Notes under the pieces: model-generated
Database searches by the model: none
What the model was told of the DNA's origin: nothing
Seen by the model: the letters and a program-made list of their open reading frames with translations, nothing else
Source of the DNA: Phytophthora quininea
Lineage: Eukaryota; Oomycota; Peronosporomycetes; Peronosporales; Peronosporaceae
Length of the DNA stretch: 64,000 bases
Assembly (NCBI GenBank): GCA_011947345.1
Contig: JAAVTG010000109.1
Span: forward strand, 1 to 64,000
Reading direction: 5' to 3'
Program-made: the position numbers and the translations under genes
Shown here: piece after piece, positions 43,519 through 54,821 of the stretch
Layout: each line of letters opens with the position of its first letter
How positions within the stretch are numbered: position 1 is the stretch's first letter

Positions 43519-45890
43519 ATGTCGACCAGTCCGGGTGATGATACGCGTGCTGCGGCGGTACCGACCGGCACGGATGTGATAGCGGAAGTAGAAGAGCTGG
43601 CTCCTGCGTCGGGCAGCTCCAAGTATGAAGAAAAGGGCGTCTTGCAGTACGACGAGCAAGGGCGCATGGTGCTTGACGAAGACGGAAGGCCGAAGTTGAG
43701 GACTGGTTTTCTCGGAGACGACAAGTCGGGCAAGTTGCCCGCAACGAAAGGAGGGTCGGCCTCTCTGGCAGACACGGCAGCTGGAAGAGCCTCGATCCGC
43801 AAAGCCCTTACTGAGCGACACAAGACTGGAGGAAGTATGGACCCGAAGGGAAGCGTCCGAGCGTTCCATCCGCTGAGGGTGCGGTGGTGTCGGGAGACTC
43901 ACGCTTTACAGGACAATTGACCTCGGATAAGGAGCAACTACGAAGGATCAAGAAGGAAGGAACGTACGACGAGGAGGAACGCAAGGCAATATGGGCCGAG
44001 ATGGAGAAGCACTGTGGAGAGCCTGGGGCCTGGCCGGGCATTCCTGACGAAGAGGTCCTGGCCTTGGGTGCTATGCTGAATGAGGTGATAAAGGACCGGA
44101 AACTTCGACCGAACCCTGACAATCTGTCCGAGCTCGACGCGGGAGAGCTTACCCGGCTCGGCAAGCATGCCGAGTCGGCGGCAGCGCTACTGACGGACCC
44201 CAAGACACGTTTTGCTCCTCTCTCCGTTCCCGCCGAACCGACCCAGGACAAGAAGGGACCGAGCGTCTCCTTCTCCGAAGGACAATCCTCGCAAGTAACG
44301 CAGAGTGGAACCATCCCCGTATACACCGGAACGGAGCCACGCATCGATGATGGTGACTCAAGGAAGCAGCACTGGGGTTACGGACGTAGTTATGGGTTTG
44401 GAGGTGGAGCTGGAACGGTGCCCGCCTCAGTGAAGACGGAGTTTGCGGCCGTCGGACTTGAAGGCGGACAGACGCAACCTCGCATGGGCGTGTCATCGCT
44501 ACGAGGGCGTCAAGTCCCTAGCGCCTCGCAGAATTTCCCGTCGGGAAGCTACGTGGCCGGAGCCGCTCCCTCAGTTCCAGCCTCCACGACCGTGACTAGG
44601 ACTTCTACAGCTCCGTCGGTAAGTTACGCTAGAGGATACGACTATGGTACGATGCCGTCCAGCGAGTACCCCCGAACGTCTACTGGAAACTATGCTGCTT
44701 CGGCGCCCAGTGGTTATTCCACGAGGCCTGCTGTGTCAGCTACAACTCCGTCGACTGGACAATTGGTTCCTCAGACGCCTCTGACTCGTGACGCTTTGCG
44801 TTTGGTGGACTGGCTGCCTCCGTTCTTCTCGGACGGATCAACTCCGGTCAAGGCGCGTCAGTTCTGGGATGCGTTCGAGGCGAACACGGCTGTGTTGCCC
44901 GAACCAACAAGGTTGCTAGCGTTCCAGCGTGTGCTGAACGGAGAAACCGGTCGCAAGTGGTGGAGCGCCTCGAACATCCGTGACCTCAGCACGCTGCATG
45001 TGCGCTTCCATAACAAGTTCGTGAGCCAGTCCGCGGACAAGCTTTGGGCCCGAGGGAACTCGTTCAAGCGTGATCGAAGCGAATCTATTGAGGAATGGGG
45101 AGATCGAGTCTCTGATCTATGCGACTCTCTCAACTACAGTGACCCGAAGATGCGGTATCAACTGTTCTGCTAGGGCCTGCGTAACAAGGCCATCCGTGCG
45201 GTGCTCCGTACGAGCTTTGTCGACAACATCCCTGACGCCTGTGAATTCTTGTTACGTATGGAAATGCATCGTCCTATTGAAGAAGACGACGAGTTTACTG
45301 ATGAAGCAGTGTCCAAGACCAGTCCCGTGCTGGAGGAGGTCGACAAGCGTCTTGCTCAGATGCAGTCTCTGCTGATGGCTCAGCAGATGCAGATGGAAGA
45401 GCAACAGCAGCAGGCGATGCGTTCGCCCCATTCCCCGAGGAACCGCAACGCTCCTGCGGCAACAGTGGCCAACATGACTCCTCAGCCGGCTCTTACGAAT
45501 GGGCCAAGCGGGCAAGGTGGCGGTGAGCCGTTCCGTGGGATACGTATGGGCTCCGACCAGCGTACGCAAGAAGGAGCTACTGTTTGCGGACGTTGCCACC
45601 GTCTTGGTCACGGAAGAGATGTTTGTCCGCGTCAGACTGGAAATTGTATCCAGTGCGGCGAGTTTGGCCATTTCGCAATGGAGTGCACGGAGCCAAGAAG
45701 CTACCGTGGTGGAGGTGGTGGAGGACGACCGCCTCGGAGGGTCCCCACTTGTTTCCTCTGTGAAGGAGAAGGGCACGTAGCCGCTAAGTGCCCAGATGTG
45801 ATCAAGTTCCGTGCGATGGTTCGACAGAACGCGGCCGGTGGCGCGCACAGCGAAGCGCCACGGCCTGCACTGCCTCCGTCCCAACCATGA
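43519..45890 (+). CDS. gag: gag of element P (frame break and amber codon)
   Basis: From ATG 43519 (MSTSPGDDTRAAAVP) to TGA 45890, about 790 residues when read through two defects: a base missing near 43833, and a TAG at 45171-45173 with the frame staying open after it. The middle (LRLVDWLPPFFSDGSTPVKARQFWDAFEAN ... FHNKFVS) is the capsid-like retrotransposon gag region. The end has three CCHC knuckles: CGRCHRLGHGRDVC, CIQCGEFGHFAMEC and CFLCEGEGHVAAKC (about 45580-45790), which bind the RNA genome. Three knuckles is more than the usual one or two. Confidence 0.85.
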
Positions 45891-46044
45891 TGGGAACAGG
45901 AGGAGGGGAAAGGAGTGTCGCTCTTTCCTCCTGTCTGGAGGCCGACACGGTGAGGAGCACGGTGGAGTCGATTGATGAAGAAGAGACTGCTGTGGCTCCT
46001 GTGAACGGAACGAATGTGGAAACAAGTGTGAAGAACGGAGAAAA
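45891..46044 (+). other. gag-pol linker in a third frame
   Basis: A 53-residue acidic frame (starting MMGTGGGERSVALSS) overlaps the gag stop and the first pol ATG by ATGA at each end. Each step is a -1 change, so two missing homopolymer bases would make gag-pol one frame; real stop-start coupling is the alternative. Confidence 0.4.
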
Positions 46045-49000
46045 ATGATTGAAGATGCTGATATGGAGACCAACGTGAAGAAGAGTGTGCGATTCGCGAG
46101 CGTGGTCTCAAATGACTGTGAAAATGTGGACACCAGCACAGTTGCCCTTGGCGAAGCCAAGAGCAGAGTGGAGCGTGCAGTGTGTGTTGAAGAATGTGAA
46201 GTGGCGACTGGAACGGATGAAGAGTGTGCCGTGGAATCGCAAAATGATGAATCCGTGCAAGGAGGTGCTGGTGGTGGTCTGGAGGCCGATGCTGCTCTGA
46301 CAGCTGCCTCGACCAGCCGCTACCCTGCGTCGCATGTAAGAGCATTTACCGGTAGCGAGTTAAACGCTATCGAAGAAGGTCGATGGGATGTCACGGAGCC
46401 TGAGCCAGAAGAATACGAAAAGGGAATCGAGGATCGACTGTTCCCTCTGGACGGGGTTGAACTAAAGAAGAAAATGGAGGCGAACGCTGAACGCTTGAAA
46501 GAACCGTCCCTCGAGACCCTGAGTGAAGCTCTAGATATCCCCGTTGAGACTCTAAGACGGACCAAGGAAGCGTCCGTGGGTGAGCTCAGCACACAAGAAT
46601 ACTGGAATAAATGGTACCAGGACACTTTAGCTACGACCGGTGAGGCCAAGCGTGCTAATCGTGACTTCCGTGGTGCCGTGGATGCCGAGAACCTCGCCGA
46701 AGTTAACTCTGTGGCTTTGAGCAGCGACTCTGAGAACGGAGCTGGTGAGGTGGTAGCAGTGAGTACTGATCGTGTGGAGGCTGGTGTGCCGAGTAATGAT
46801 GGCACGGAAGACGGGTCGAGCTCGGACTCGGACCGTCCGTACCCTGACCCTCCGTCCTCGTTGTCTCGCAGATGGCGTGGAGTGGCTCGCCAGGCAGTTT
46901 ACGAGCTGATCTGTGACAAAATGAACGTGTCGTCACAACACGAGTCAAAGCCAAAGGGTCTGCATGTTGTGGAAGATCCAGACTGGACTATGAGTTTCGA
47001 TGAAATCGGGGCTGCCTCGCACCTGAAGCTAATTAGTGGTTCCATTCCTGTGTGTTTGTGGGATGCAATCATGAAATATACGGAGACTGTATACTGGGAG
47101 AACGACACGCTAATCAGTGCCAAGATCAAGGCCCGTCGCGGTCTCAAGGAGTATTGGTCAGCGAGGCCCGGCATTGATCTGGACTGCTCCGTTCTGTTCC
47201 CCGAGACGGGTGATGCGCGCGGACGGAAACCCGGTCTAAGAGAATGGAAACCTGGGGAGCGTGTCAAGTCAGAGCGTGCCACCTCGAACGGAAAGCGCTT
47301 CCTGTACTCGATCAGGAGTACAGAAGGGATTGAGGCTACATCTTAGGGCTATCTGGACTGTCTTCCTGCCGAGATGCTGGTGGACACTGGTGCCATCAGT
47401 AGTCTGCTTAACCGCAAGATGCTGAGACGACTGGGACTCCTGGATGCGCCGCTACGACCGTACCACCGTGGTCTTACGAGTGCTTCTGGACACGGTATCA
47501 AGATCCGTGGCGAAATTGACCTTCCGTTGCGTCTCGGTTCAGTGGAAATGATTGTTCCTTTCGTGGTTACGGAAGACTTACACGTCGACGCGATCCTTGG
47601 AATGAATATACTGACTGCATTTCGTGCTGTTATCGACATGGAGGAGCGTACCATGACTCTGAAGTCGAGTGGGGAAGTGTTCAGGCTGGGTGTGGAGCAG
47701 GTGATTGACGAACATCTAGCCCGAGCGGCAGCTCCAGTACTGCTTCCCCCAGGCCACCAAGTCCTGCTTACTACTCAGGTGGAGGGAGAGGTGGATACTG
47801 GCGCCGTGGTTCTAGTGGAAACTAGCCCCGAGGCGAACGCGAAGTTACGTGTAGCTCGCTCTGTGTGTACCGTGCACGACAATCAAGTTGTGGTTGAGCT
47901 GTGTAACGCTACTACCGAGGAAATCCTGATCGAAAGAGGCTCCGTGGTGGCCAATACCACCGTCTTGCCCGACTCGGCGTTCGCATGGGAACGACAGGAA
48001 CAGTTCGCTGCGAATACGGAAACAGCTCCTAGTAACGAAGCAGCCAGCAACGCGAGCTCGGTGATCGGTAGAGTGACTACGGACGCCGATGCAGGGACTG
48101 AAATGCCTGGTCTGTCGAAGGAGGACGTGCGTGATGACAATGATGACCTGGAGGTGGACTTCTCAGGCTCTAAGTTGACTGAAGAACAACGTGCTATCCT
48201 ACGCAAAGAACTGAGCGCTTTCCGGGATCTCTTCGTGGAGACGTCTAAGAAACCTGGGCGCACAGATCTCTTGAAGTTCTCGATCGATACTGGAACTCAC
48301 CAGCCGATCAAACAACGTCCGTACCATGTCTCACAGGCCGAGGGAGAAGTGATGGAAGCCGAGATACAACAGTATCTGGAACTCGGCTTGATCCGTCCTT
48401 CCACTAGCCCGTGGGCCAGCCCGGTGCTCATGATACGGAAACCGGACGGTGGAATCCGTTTCTGCATCGACTATAGACGGTTAAACGCAGTAACGATCAA
48501 GGACAGTTACCCCATGCCGCTCATCGACGACATTTTGGATGTGCTAGGGAACGCTAAGTTATTCTCGACTATGGATATTGCATCCGGGTACTGGAACGTC
48601 CCTACGGATCCCGCTAGTGTGGAGAAGACCGCGTTCATGTGCAAGTATGGGTTGTACGAGTGGCCGGTGATGTCCTTTGGCCTGTGTAACGCTGTCCCTG
48701 CGTTCGAGAGGTTGATGGAGACCGTTTTCGTGGACCTAAAGTGGCGAACTTGTCTCGTTTACCTAGACGACTGCGTGGTGTTCAGTACTGATTTTCCGAC
48801 GCACTTGGTACGTCTGCGTCAAGTGTTGGGACGCTTCAGAAGTGCTGGGTTTAAGTTGAAAATGAAGAAGTGTCACTGGGGACGGAGTCAAGTTGCGTTC
48901 CTGGGACATATCGTCACTCCGTCCGGAATCCTGCCCAACCCGGAGAAAGTAAAAGCTGTGATGAACGTCGAGCGTCCGTGCGATCTGCACACGCTCCGTG

Positions 49001-50748
49001 CGTTCTTGGGGCTGACCAGCTATTTCAGGAGATATATACCTGGGTACGCAGGCATCTCGGCTCCACTAGAACGACTGAAGCAGAAGGATGCCGTGTTCGA
49101 GTGGAACGGCGACTGTGAGGAAGCGTTCCTCAAGTTGAAGCGCGCGCTGGTCACGCCTCCCATATTGGTATACCCGGACTTCTCGAAACGCTTAAAATTG
49201 TTCGTAGATTCGTCACGGATTGCCGTGGGTGCTTGCTTAATGCAGCACGTGGACGGACATGACCGTGTCGTGGCCTACGCTAGCAAGCTGCTGGTAGGGT
49301 CCGAACAGAACTGGATCCACCACACCGATGGTATAACCGAGATCGAGTGCTGGGGGATTGTCTGGGCCACGAGGAAGTTCCATTGCTACCTGGACCGGAA
49401 AGATTTCGATTTGTACACGGATCATAAGGCTTTGACATGGGTCTTCAGCCCGGAAAACCGTACCAGTAACGCTAAGTTGGCCCGTTGGGCCATGGAGCTG
49501 TCCCAGTTACGCTTTAAAGTATATCACAAGGCTGGCACGTTGATGGGGCATGCTGACGGACTGTCAAGGATGCACCAGGTTGGGGCTTACGCTCTAACGA
49601 TGCAGGACCTGCTTAACGACGATGTTTCGACTGGATATGATGGTCCCAGCTTGGTCGGGGAGCCTTCCGTGGCTCCTCCTTCCGCTCTGGACTCTAGTGA
49701 TGTTGAGAACGCTACGCCACCTACAGACGAGGGTGGTGACACCGATCAGGAGCTGCCGGTGTCGAACATCGACTTATATGGTCTGGATCGTGACAAGTTC
49801 TGCGAAGAACAGTTGGCTACTCCGTGGATTCAGGCCGTGATAGCATTCTTGGAAAGTGGTGCGTTGGCGATCGACCCGCAGATGCGAGTGAAGGTGTTGC
49901 GCATGGCGCCTCATTTCAAGGTGATGAATGGGCTGTTATATCGCAAGGTGTACTTACAAGCCACTGGTAGTCACGCCGAGACGATTACGGTTCCGGTAGT
50001 TCCGTTGGCGTTCGTGGAAACTGTACTGCACTACATGCACAAGGACGTGCTGGCTGGACATCCGAGCTGTAATTACATGACGTACAAGGTGCGACGGCAT
50101 GCTTACTGGCACGGATGGGAGAAGGATGTGGCTGAATACGTCCGTACCTGTGGGGAATGCAGTGCCGCGAAGGACCCTCGTCCGTGGAGAAACGGACTGA
50201 TGCAACCGATGCCTGTACAGGAGCTCAAGGGACCCTTCTCTATGCTCGTAGTAGACGCCGTCGGACCTCTGAAGACGACCGAGCGTGGCAACAAGTATAT
50301 TCTGATCTTCATGGACTACTTCACACGGTGGGCTGAGGCGTTCGCGGTGTCCTCTTTGGATACGGTGACTTTCGTGGACTGCATGATCAATGGCGTTATC
50401 TCTAGGCACGGTATCCCCGAACGGTTGCTCAGTGATCGTGGTACGAACTTTGTGTCGGCCCTGGCCAAATCCTTCTACGAGACGCTTGGGATCAAGAAGT
50501 CGTCAGGCGCGGCGTACCATCCGCAGACGCAAGGACTCGTGGAACGGTTCAACAGAACATTGATCAGTACGCTTCGTATGTACGTGGGTGAACATCAGTC
50601 TGACTGGGGCGTATATCTGCAGCGCGTGCTGTTTGCGTATCGCACCTCGTTTCATGAGGCTTTGGGAGATAGCCCGCTCTTCAGCCTATACGGACGGGAC
50701 GCTATGCTACCAATGGATGTGGCCTTCCTAAACACTGACAAGAAGTGA
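46045..50748 (+). CDS. pol: pol of element P: protease, RT, RNase H, integrase
   Basis: From 46045 an acidic linker region runs to a TAG at 47344-47346 and continues in the same frame. Next come protease LVDTGAISSLL (about 47377), RT motifs (KPDGGIRFCIDYRRLNAVT, FSTMDIASGYWNV, catalytic YLDD at about 48760), RNase H (KLFVDSSRIAVGACL, YTDHKALTW) and integrase with HHCC finger (GHPSCNYMTYKVRRHAYWHG ... CGECSAAK) and D,D-35-E core (VVDAVGP, LLSDRGTNF, TQGLVERFNR). It makes cDNA and inserts it. The frame meets TGA at 50746-50748 where a Trp would be expected, so the copy is probably inactive unless the stops are errors. Confidence 0.92.
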
Positions 50749-51471
50749 CAAAAGAACGAAGTGGCCGAATATCGCCGGGATCTGTTCAAGTCCTTCCGTG
50801 AAAACCGTCGCCTTGTGTAACGTCAACTTCTGAAAGCGCAGGAACGACACGGCAAGTGACAGGCAAGCAGATCTCCGTGAACTTCGAAGACAGGACGGCC
50901 GTGTGGGTCTACCAATTCTTCCGTGCGAAGAGTGGAGAGAAGACTACAAAGAAGCTTGCGTTTACATGGCACGGACTTATCGCATCGTGGGAAAGTGAAC
51001 GATAATGCCTACCGAATCGTCATTCCGTCCCACCCGGATCGGATCGTAACCATTAACGTGAACCGTCTCAAACCGTACCGTGGCCGTTGGAGCCGACCGC
51101 TCCGTGACGAGGCTCCTCAGCTGGAAGTTGATGTGTCTCATGACGAAGGGCAACTGCAAGAGGAAGATCTTCCTGAAACCAGCTTTGCTGAGCGTCGTGT
51201 CATTGGCGGCGAGGAAGTGGTGGTGACCGGCGTTAGCGAGCCCGTAGTGGAAATTGTGAGACGGAAGTACAAGCGCGAGCTGCAGTACCTCGCTTTACTG
51301 GCCGACTACAGTACGATCTGGTTAGCTCGAAGTGAGCTGGATCCCATCGCACATTTGGTTAATGCCTTCGACGATAAGCGTTTGGCAGAAGCTGGAGCCC
51401 CAGAAATGAGAAGGAACGCTCGATTGACAGAGGCGAACGCCGATGTCGACGATTACGAGCTCCTCTTCTAG
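50749..51471 (+). pseudogene. integrase C-terminal and chromodomain-like tail of P
   Basis: Same coding sense as pol with stops at 50818-50820 and near 50860 and a frame change near 50920-50985. It contains VWVYQFFRAKSGEKTTKK, HGLYRI, YRIVIPSHPDRIVTINVNRLKPYRG, and then VVEIVRRKYKRELQYLALLADYSTIWLARSEL, which keeps the spacing of a chromodomain (Y-LV-W-GY, W-P-) but with altered residues. It ends at TAG 51469-51471; the same codon is CAG in the second element (63656 region), so this stop is a C-to-T change. Confidence 0.75.
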
Positions 51472-51784
51472 GAGGTATGTGGGTGGAACGGACTGCGGGA
51501 GGTGAAATATAGACAGTGGTCTGTTGGAAAGCGTGCGTTGAACGGATTAGTGATGGTGGTTCGGCGACACTGAATTTGCGTTTGACTTTTTACTTTGAAT
51601 TTTATTTGCGTGATGACTTCCCTCTTGACCACGTGTGGCCAAGAACGGAAAGGAACTTTATGAAAACAACGCTCCTGTGAAGAAGAACGGAAAATGAATT
51701 GATTAAGCATGGAGCTTACGTGTCAAAATTGAAACGGAGGGAACGCTGCATGTGGAACGGAATGAAGAGAAGCAACTCGGGGAC
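51472..51784. other. spacer between pol tail and antisense gene
   Basis: No gene seen; expected 3' regions of pol (plus) and of the antisense gene (minus). It is present in M' at 63334-63650 as well. Confidence 0.5.
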
Positions 51785-53460
51785 TTACTTCGACGACTTG
51801 GAACGCTTGGAGGATCGCTTGGGAGCGGGCTTGCTGTCTTCAGCGACGTCGTCGACCTCCTCCTCCTCTTCATTTTCATCATCGTCGTCGTTGGCTTCGT
51901 CTTCGCTGCTGCGTCTCTCGTCGTCTTCTTCCTCTTCATCGGACGGTTCACCATCCTTGGCTCCATCCTCGCTTGGGGCGACTTCCTTGGCCTCGGGAGC
52001 ATTTTTGTGGGCAAGGCCTCCGCGACTTCGACTGAACGCTCAATGACGGTGGTTTTGGTCACTGCTGTGGTCTCCGGCTCCTCCTCTATGAGCTCGCCGT
52101 CGTGGAGCCCATCCGGGGCAGGGAGGTGAAGACGTGGGACTCGTCGTCCTCGTCGTCGGAATAGTCGACCCTGAGTCTTTGGTGGCGTGATACTCCTCCG
52201 CGACCGGGGATCGTAGCACTTGTCACGAAGCTGACCACCCAACTGTTCCGCCAGCAAACGGATGCGCTTGCTGCGCTTCAGGGCCTTCCACGCAGCCGGG
52301 TCCCCTCCCTTCTTCCAGTGAGGCTGATGACTGCGCTTGGACTTGATGTCCCTGTAAACTCGCGCCAGGGCCTTGTCGGAAAGACGGCTACCTTGGGACT
52401 TGCGGCGAGGGTCCAGGGCGTCGGTAAGGGCCAGCATGGAAGGGATGACCTGGTAGCCGTCGTCATCGATCCGTTCCGGATCCAGGGCACAGTCAATGAC
52501 TTGAGAGTAGGCGGCCTTGTCCTTCGTGAAGAGCTTGCCGAGACCAAGGATGGAGGGACCGTTGCTGCCCTGAGTGGTCTTCGCGTCCATGGAATTCTCC
52601 CCTGGCTGACCACCCATCCAGAACACTCGATCATGGACTCCAGTGCGCTCGAACCTTCCCAGGAAAGCGTACCAGCCCCACGTCTCAATACAAACGCTGA
52701 GGAAGAGAGCACGGGCTCGGATATCGTTCATCTTACGCTTTCGACGAGCACTGTAGGCGCTCTCGGCGCGTAACGGAGCATTGACCGCCCACTCCCAGAA
52801 GACCGGACGATAGATCATCCAGAAGCGATAATGAGCGCGGTAGACGGCGGGATAGTCGGACGGAGCATACCAAAGGCGACGACCACTCCACGGATACGCC
52901 AGTTGGTACGGTTTCTTCTTCTGCTCCTTGGCCATGCTGAAGATGCCGTCCAGGTCGCCGAGAAGTTCCTTCGGGGCATCTGGGTCGATGAACGCTGCTG
53001 CCAACGCATTCGACAACCGTCCCGGCGAGGAGCAACTTGAAGGTGGCGACGTCTTGGCTTTCTTGGTGACCGGTGCAGCAGTGGACTGTGAACGTGGAGG
53101 ACGCTTGGATCCAGTGGCTTTCGTGGCCGACTTGGTGTTGACCTTCAGCTTGGCCTTACTTGTGGCCTTCTTGACGAATTCGAGTGCAAGTCGCTGGTTC
53201 TGAGGCGCTGGAGCGAGGATGACGAAGTCGAGCAGCGGACGCGGAGGTCGTCCGGCGACGATATCCTCGATGATGGCGCCGATGGCGTCCAAACCTGTGG
53301 AGCCGTCGTTGACGCCGAGAATGGGGCGGAGCTTGGTCCACAGCTCGGCTTGCGCCTCTGCAGGACTTTGCTGCTGCGTGCCGGCAGCGAGACTCGCCTG
53401 GAGTTCCGCGAGGAGCTCGGCGGGCGTCTTGGTGGGTAACGTAGAAGGCGACTTGGCCAT
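51785..53460 (-). CDS. ORF-A: antisense accessory protein of the Gypsy element, unknown family
   Basis: Minus strand, opposite to gag-pol, from ATG 53460 (MAKSPSTLPTKTPAELLAEL) to TAA 51787-51785; about 559 residues when missing homopolymer bases are allowed for. Layout: helical Ala/Leu-rich N-terminus; Lys-rich linker (KAKLKVNTKSATKATGSKRP, nuclear-signal-like); aromatic centre (YRAHYRFWMIYRPVFWEWAVN, RRKRKMNDIRARALF, WGWYAFLGRFERTGVHDRVFWMGG); Lys-rich block; acidic run EEEEVDDVAED; basic end KRSSKRSKSSK. The second copy (61656-63333) keeps it. P has three shorter homopolymers than M' (sum 3 bp), and both have an A run one short of what the acidic frame needs. It may act on chromatin or DNA in the nucleus; this is a guess from composition. 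Nothing in memory matches the centre. Confidence 0.72.
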
Positions 53461-53757
53461 CTTGACGGTGAAGAACGGCTTCCGCTGGAGGTTTCTCTTG
53501 CGAAATGGCACTTTGGCAGTCTGTGCCGAGGTTACTGTGAAGAGGTACGGAATGATTGGAGCTGACTACGGAAGAAACCTGGCGTGTACTGCGAAAGGAA
53601 CTCACCCATTGAAGTAGGAAATCCAGCCCCGAAGTGACGTGAACGGACCAATCTCACGCCTTGGGTAGGACGCTTTGATGTGAACGGACCATGCCGTTGG
53701 TGGAGGCGTACCGCGTCCTCATTTCCGATTTGGCGGTGGACGGTGAACGGGAGACTC
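53461..53757. promoter_or_regulatory. divergent spacer between ORF-A and ORF-T
   Basis: ORF-A starts leftwards at 53460 and ORF-T rightwards at 53758, so this 297-bp stretch must serve as leader or promoter for both. GAACGGACC repeats occur (53640, 53681). Kept in M' (61358-61655). Confidence 0.45.
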
Positions 53758-54747
53758 ATGTGGAGCGAGTGGGTGTACGCCGCGTGGAACTGGCTGGTTG
53801 CGGACAGCGTGCTGTGGTGGGACCGTCTAGCTTGGTCCACCATCTTCCTTTTGTTCTGGGTTATCATCGGACCGATCCGTGATGTGATGAAACGGTGCTT
53901 TTGGATAGCGTTCAATTGGTCAGCGGATGGTCTCTCGCTGGGGCAAGCGTGCGCTGAGCGATTCTTGGAGATCGTGAAGAGCCCAGCCGTGAACGACTTC
54001 GACGGCCGTGCATACGCATGGTCTCTCCTGGAAGCCGCCTTCCTGGCTCCTATCGAGGTACTAGACGAGCAACGCGAGTACTATGGCGAATTTGGTACCG
54101 CCTGCAGCCTGTGGTTTCTGTCTATGCAGTATTCTCTGTGCACATTCATGCCGAACACGTCTGAGCGTGGTTGGAACGGTGCATGCGGGGTTGCAGACCA
54201 CTTCTGTATGGCGTGTGGTGCTGCGGCTCGACGACTATCCGACCTGTTCGTGTGGCTGGCTGTTACGGTCCAAGTCCTCGTAGGTCTGGCTGTGTTCCTT
54301 CCGTTAGCATGCTACTGCGGGTTGGAATATGTCTGCTGTGGTTGGGGTGGGGTGGCCGTCGTGCTGCTAGGCCTCGCCGGGTTAGACTACTGGCTACTAT
54401 CTACAAGTTGGTGCTGGACGTGTATAGTTGGCATAGTGGCGCTTGGCCTGTGTGAACACCTCAAGCGTGCCTACAACGAACTAGACAAGGTGCCCAAGGT
54501 TGGAGCAGCCGAAGTAGCTCGTCAAGGCCTGAGGACACTCAAGCAGCGTGAGTTCAATTGGCTCGCGAACGCAAGATCGCGAGGACGGTTGAGACAGCTC
54601 GGCAAAGGAACAGTGTGCAACCGACTACCGTTGACCTCGAGGGTGGCCGCCAGTATGAAGAGGAAGTTCGTCAGGACGGACTGCGTGGAATTCTCGCCAA
54701 GCTGCCGCGTCGTCCCGATGGTACCAGCACAGAACTCAACACTTTAA
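53758..54747 (+). CDS. ORF-T: multi-pass membrane protein of the Gypsy element
   Basis: First in-frame ATG at 53758 (MWSEWVYAAWNWLVADS) to TAA 54747, 329 residues. Hydrophobic helices: about residues 24-40 (LAWSTIFLLFWVIIGPI), a moderately hydrophobic stretch near 110, then LFVWLAVTVQVLVGLAVFLPLACYCGL, GGVAVVLLGLAGLDYWLL and WCWTCIVGIVALGLC. It is rich in Trp and Cys. A basic C-terminal part follows. The second copy (60371-61357) has the same frame with one codon fewer (CMACG against CMCG), which argues for a real gene. It sits where env-like genes lie in some Gypsy elements, but has several helices rather than the one anchor of a fusion protein, so an envelope role is not supported. From about 54558 an overlapping frame (ARERKIARTVETARQRN) is also open and more protein-like. 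Confidence 0.7.
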   Translation: MWSEWVYAAWNWLVADSVLWWDRLAWSTIFLLFWVIIGPIRDVMKRCFWIAFNWSADGLSLGQACAERFLEIVKSPAVNDFDGRAYAWSLLEAAFLAPIEVLDEQREYYGEFGTACSLWFLSMQYSLCTFMPNTSERGWNGACGVADHFCMACGAAARRLSDLFVWLAVTVQVLVGLAVFLPLACYCGLEYVCCGWGGVAVVLLGLAGLDYWLLSTSWCWTCIVGIVALGLCEHLKRAYNELDKVPKVGAAEVARQGLRTLKQREFNWLANARSRGRLRQLGKGTVCNRLPLTSRVAASMKRKFVRTDCVEFSPSCRVVPMVPAQNSTL

Positions 54748-54812
54748 TAGGCGATCACATTATCGAGACCGAGCAGAAGCAAGCGGCTCGTCGAGGACGC
54801 CTCGCGGTGGGT

Positions 54813-54821
54813 CGGGGAGGA
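54813..54821 (+). other. polypurine tract
   Basis: CGGGGAGGA lies directly before the 3' LTR start TGTTCC at 54822, as needed for plus-strand priming. Confidence 0.6.

Noticed and set aside
45171..47346. Programmed amber readthrough in gag and pol
   Set aside because: Not fully excluded, but a third amber in the same element is CAG in M', so plain mutation is preferred.
53758..54747. ORF-T as a retroviral-type envelope
   Set aside because: Position fits, but there are several membrane helices and no signal peptide, cleavage site or fusion peptide that I can see.
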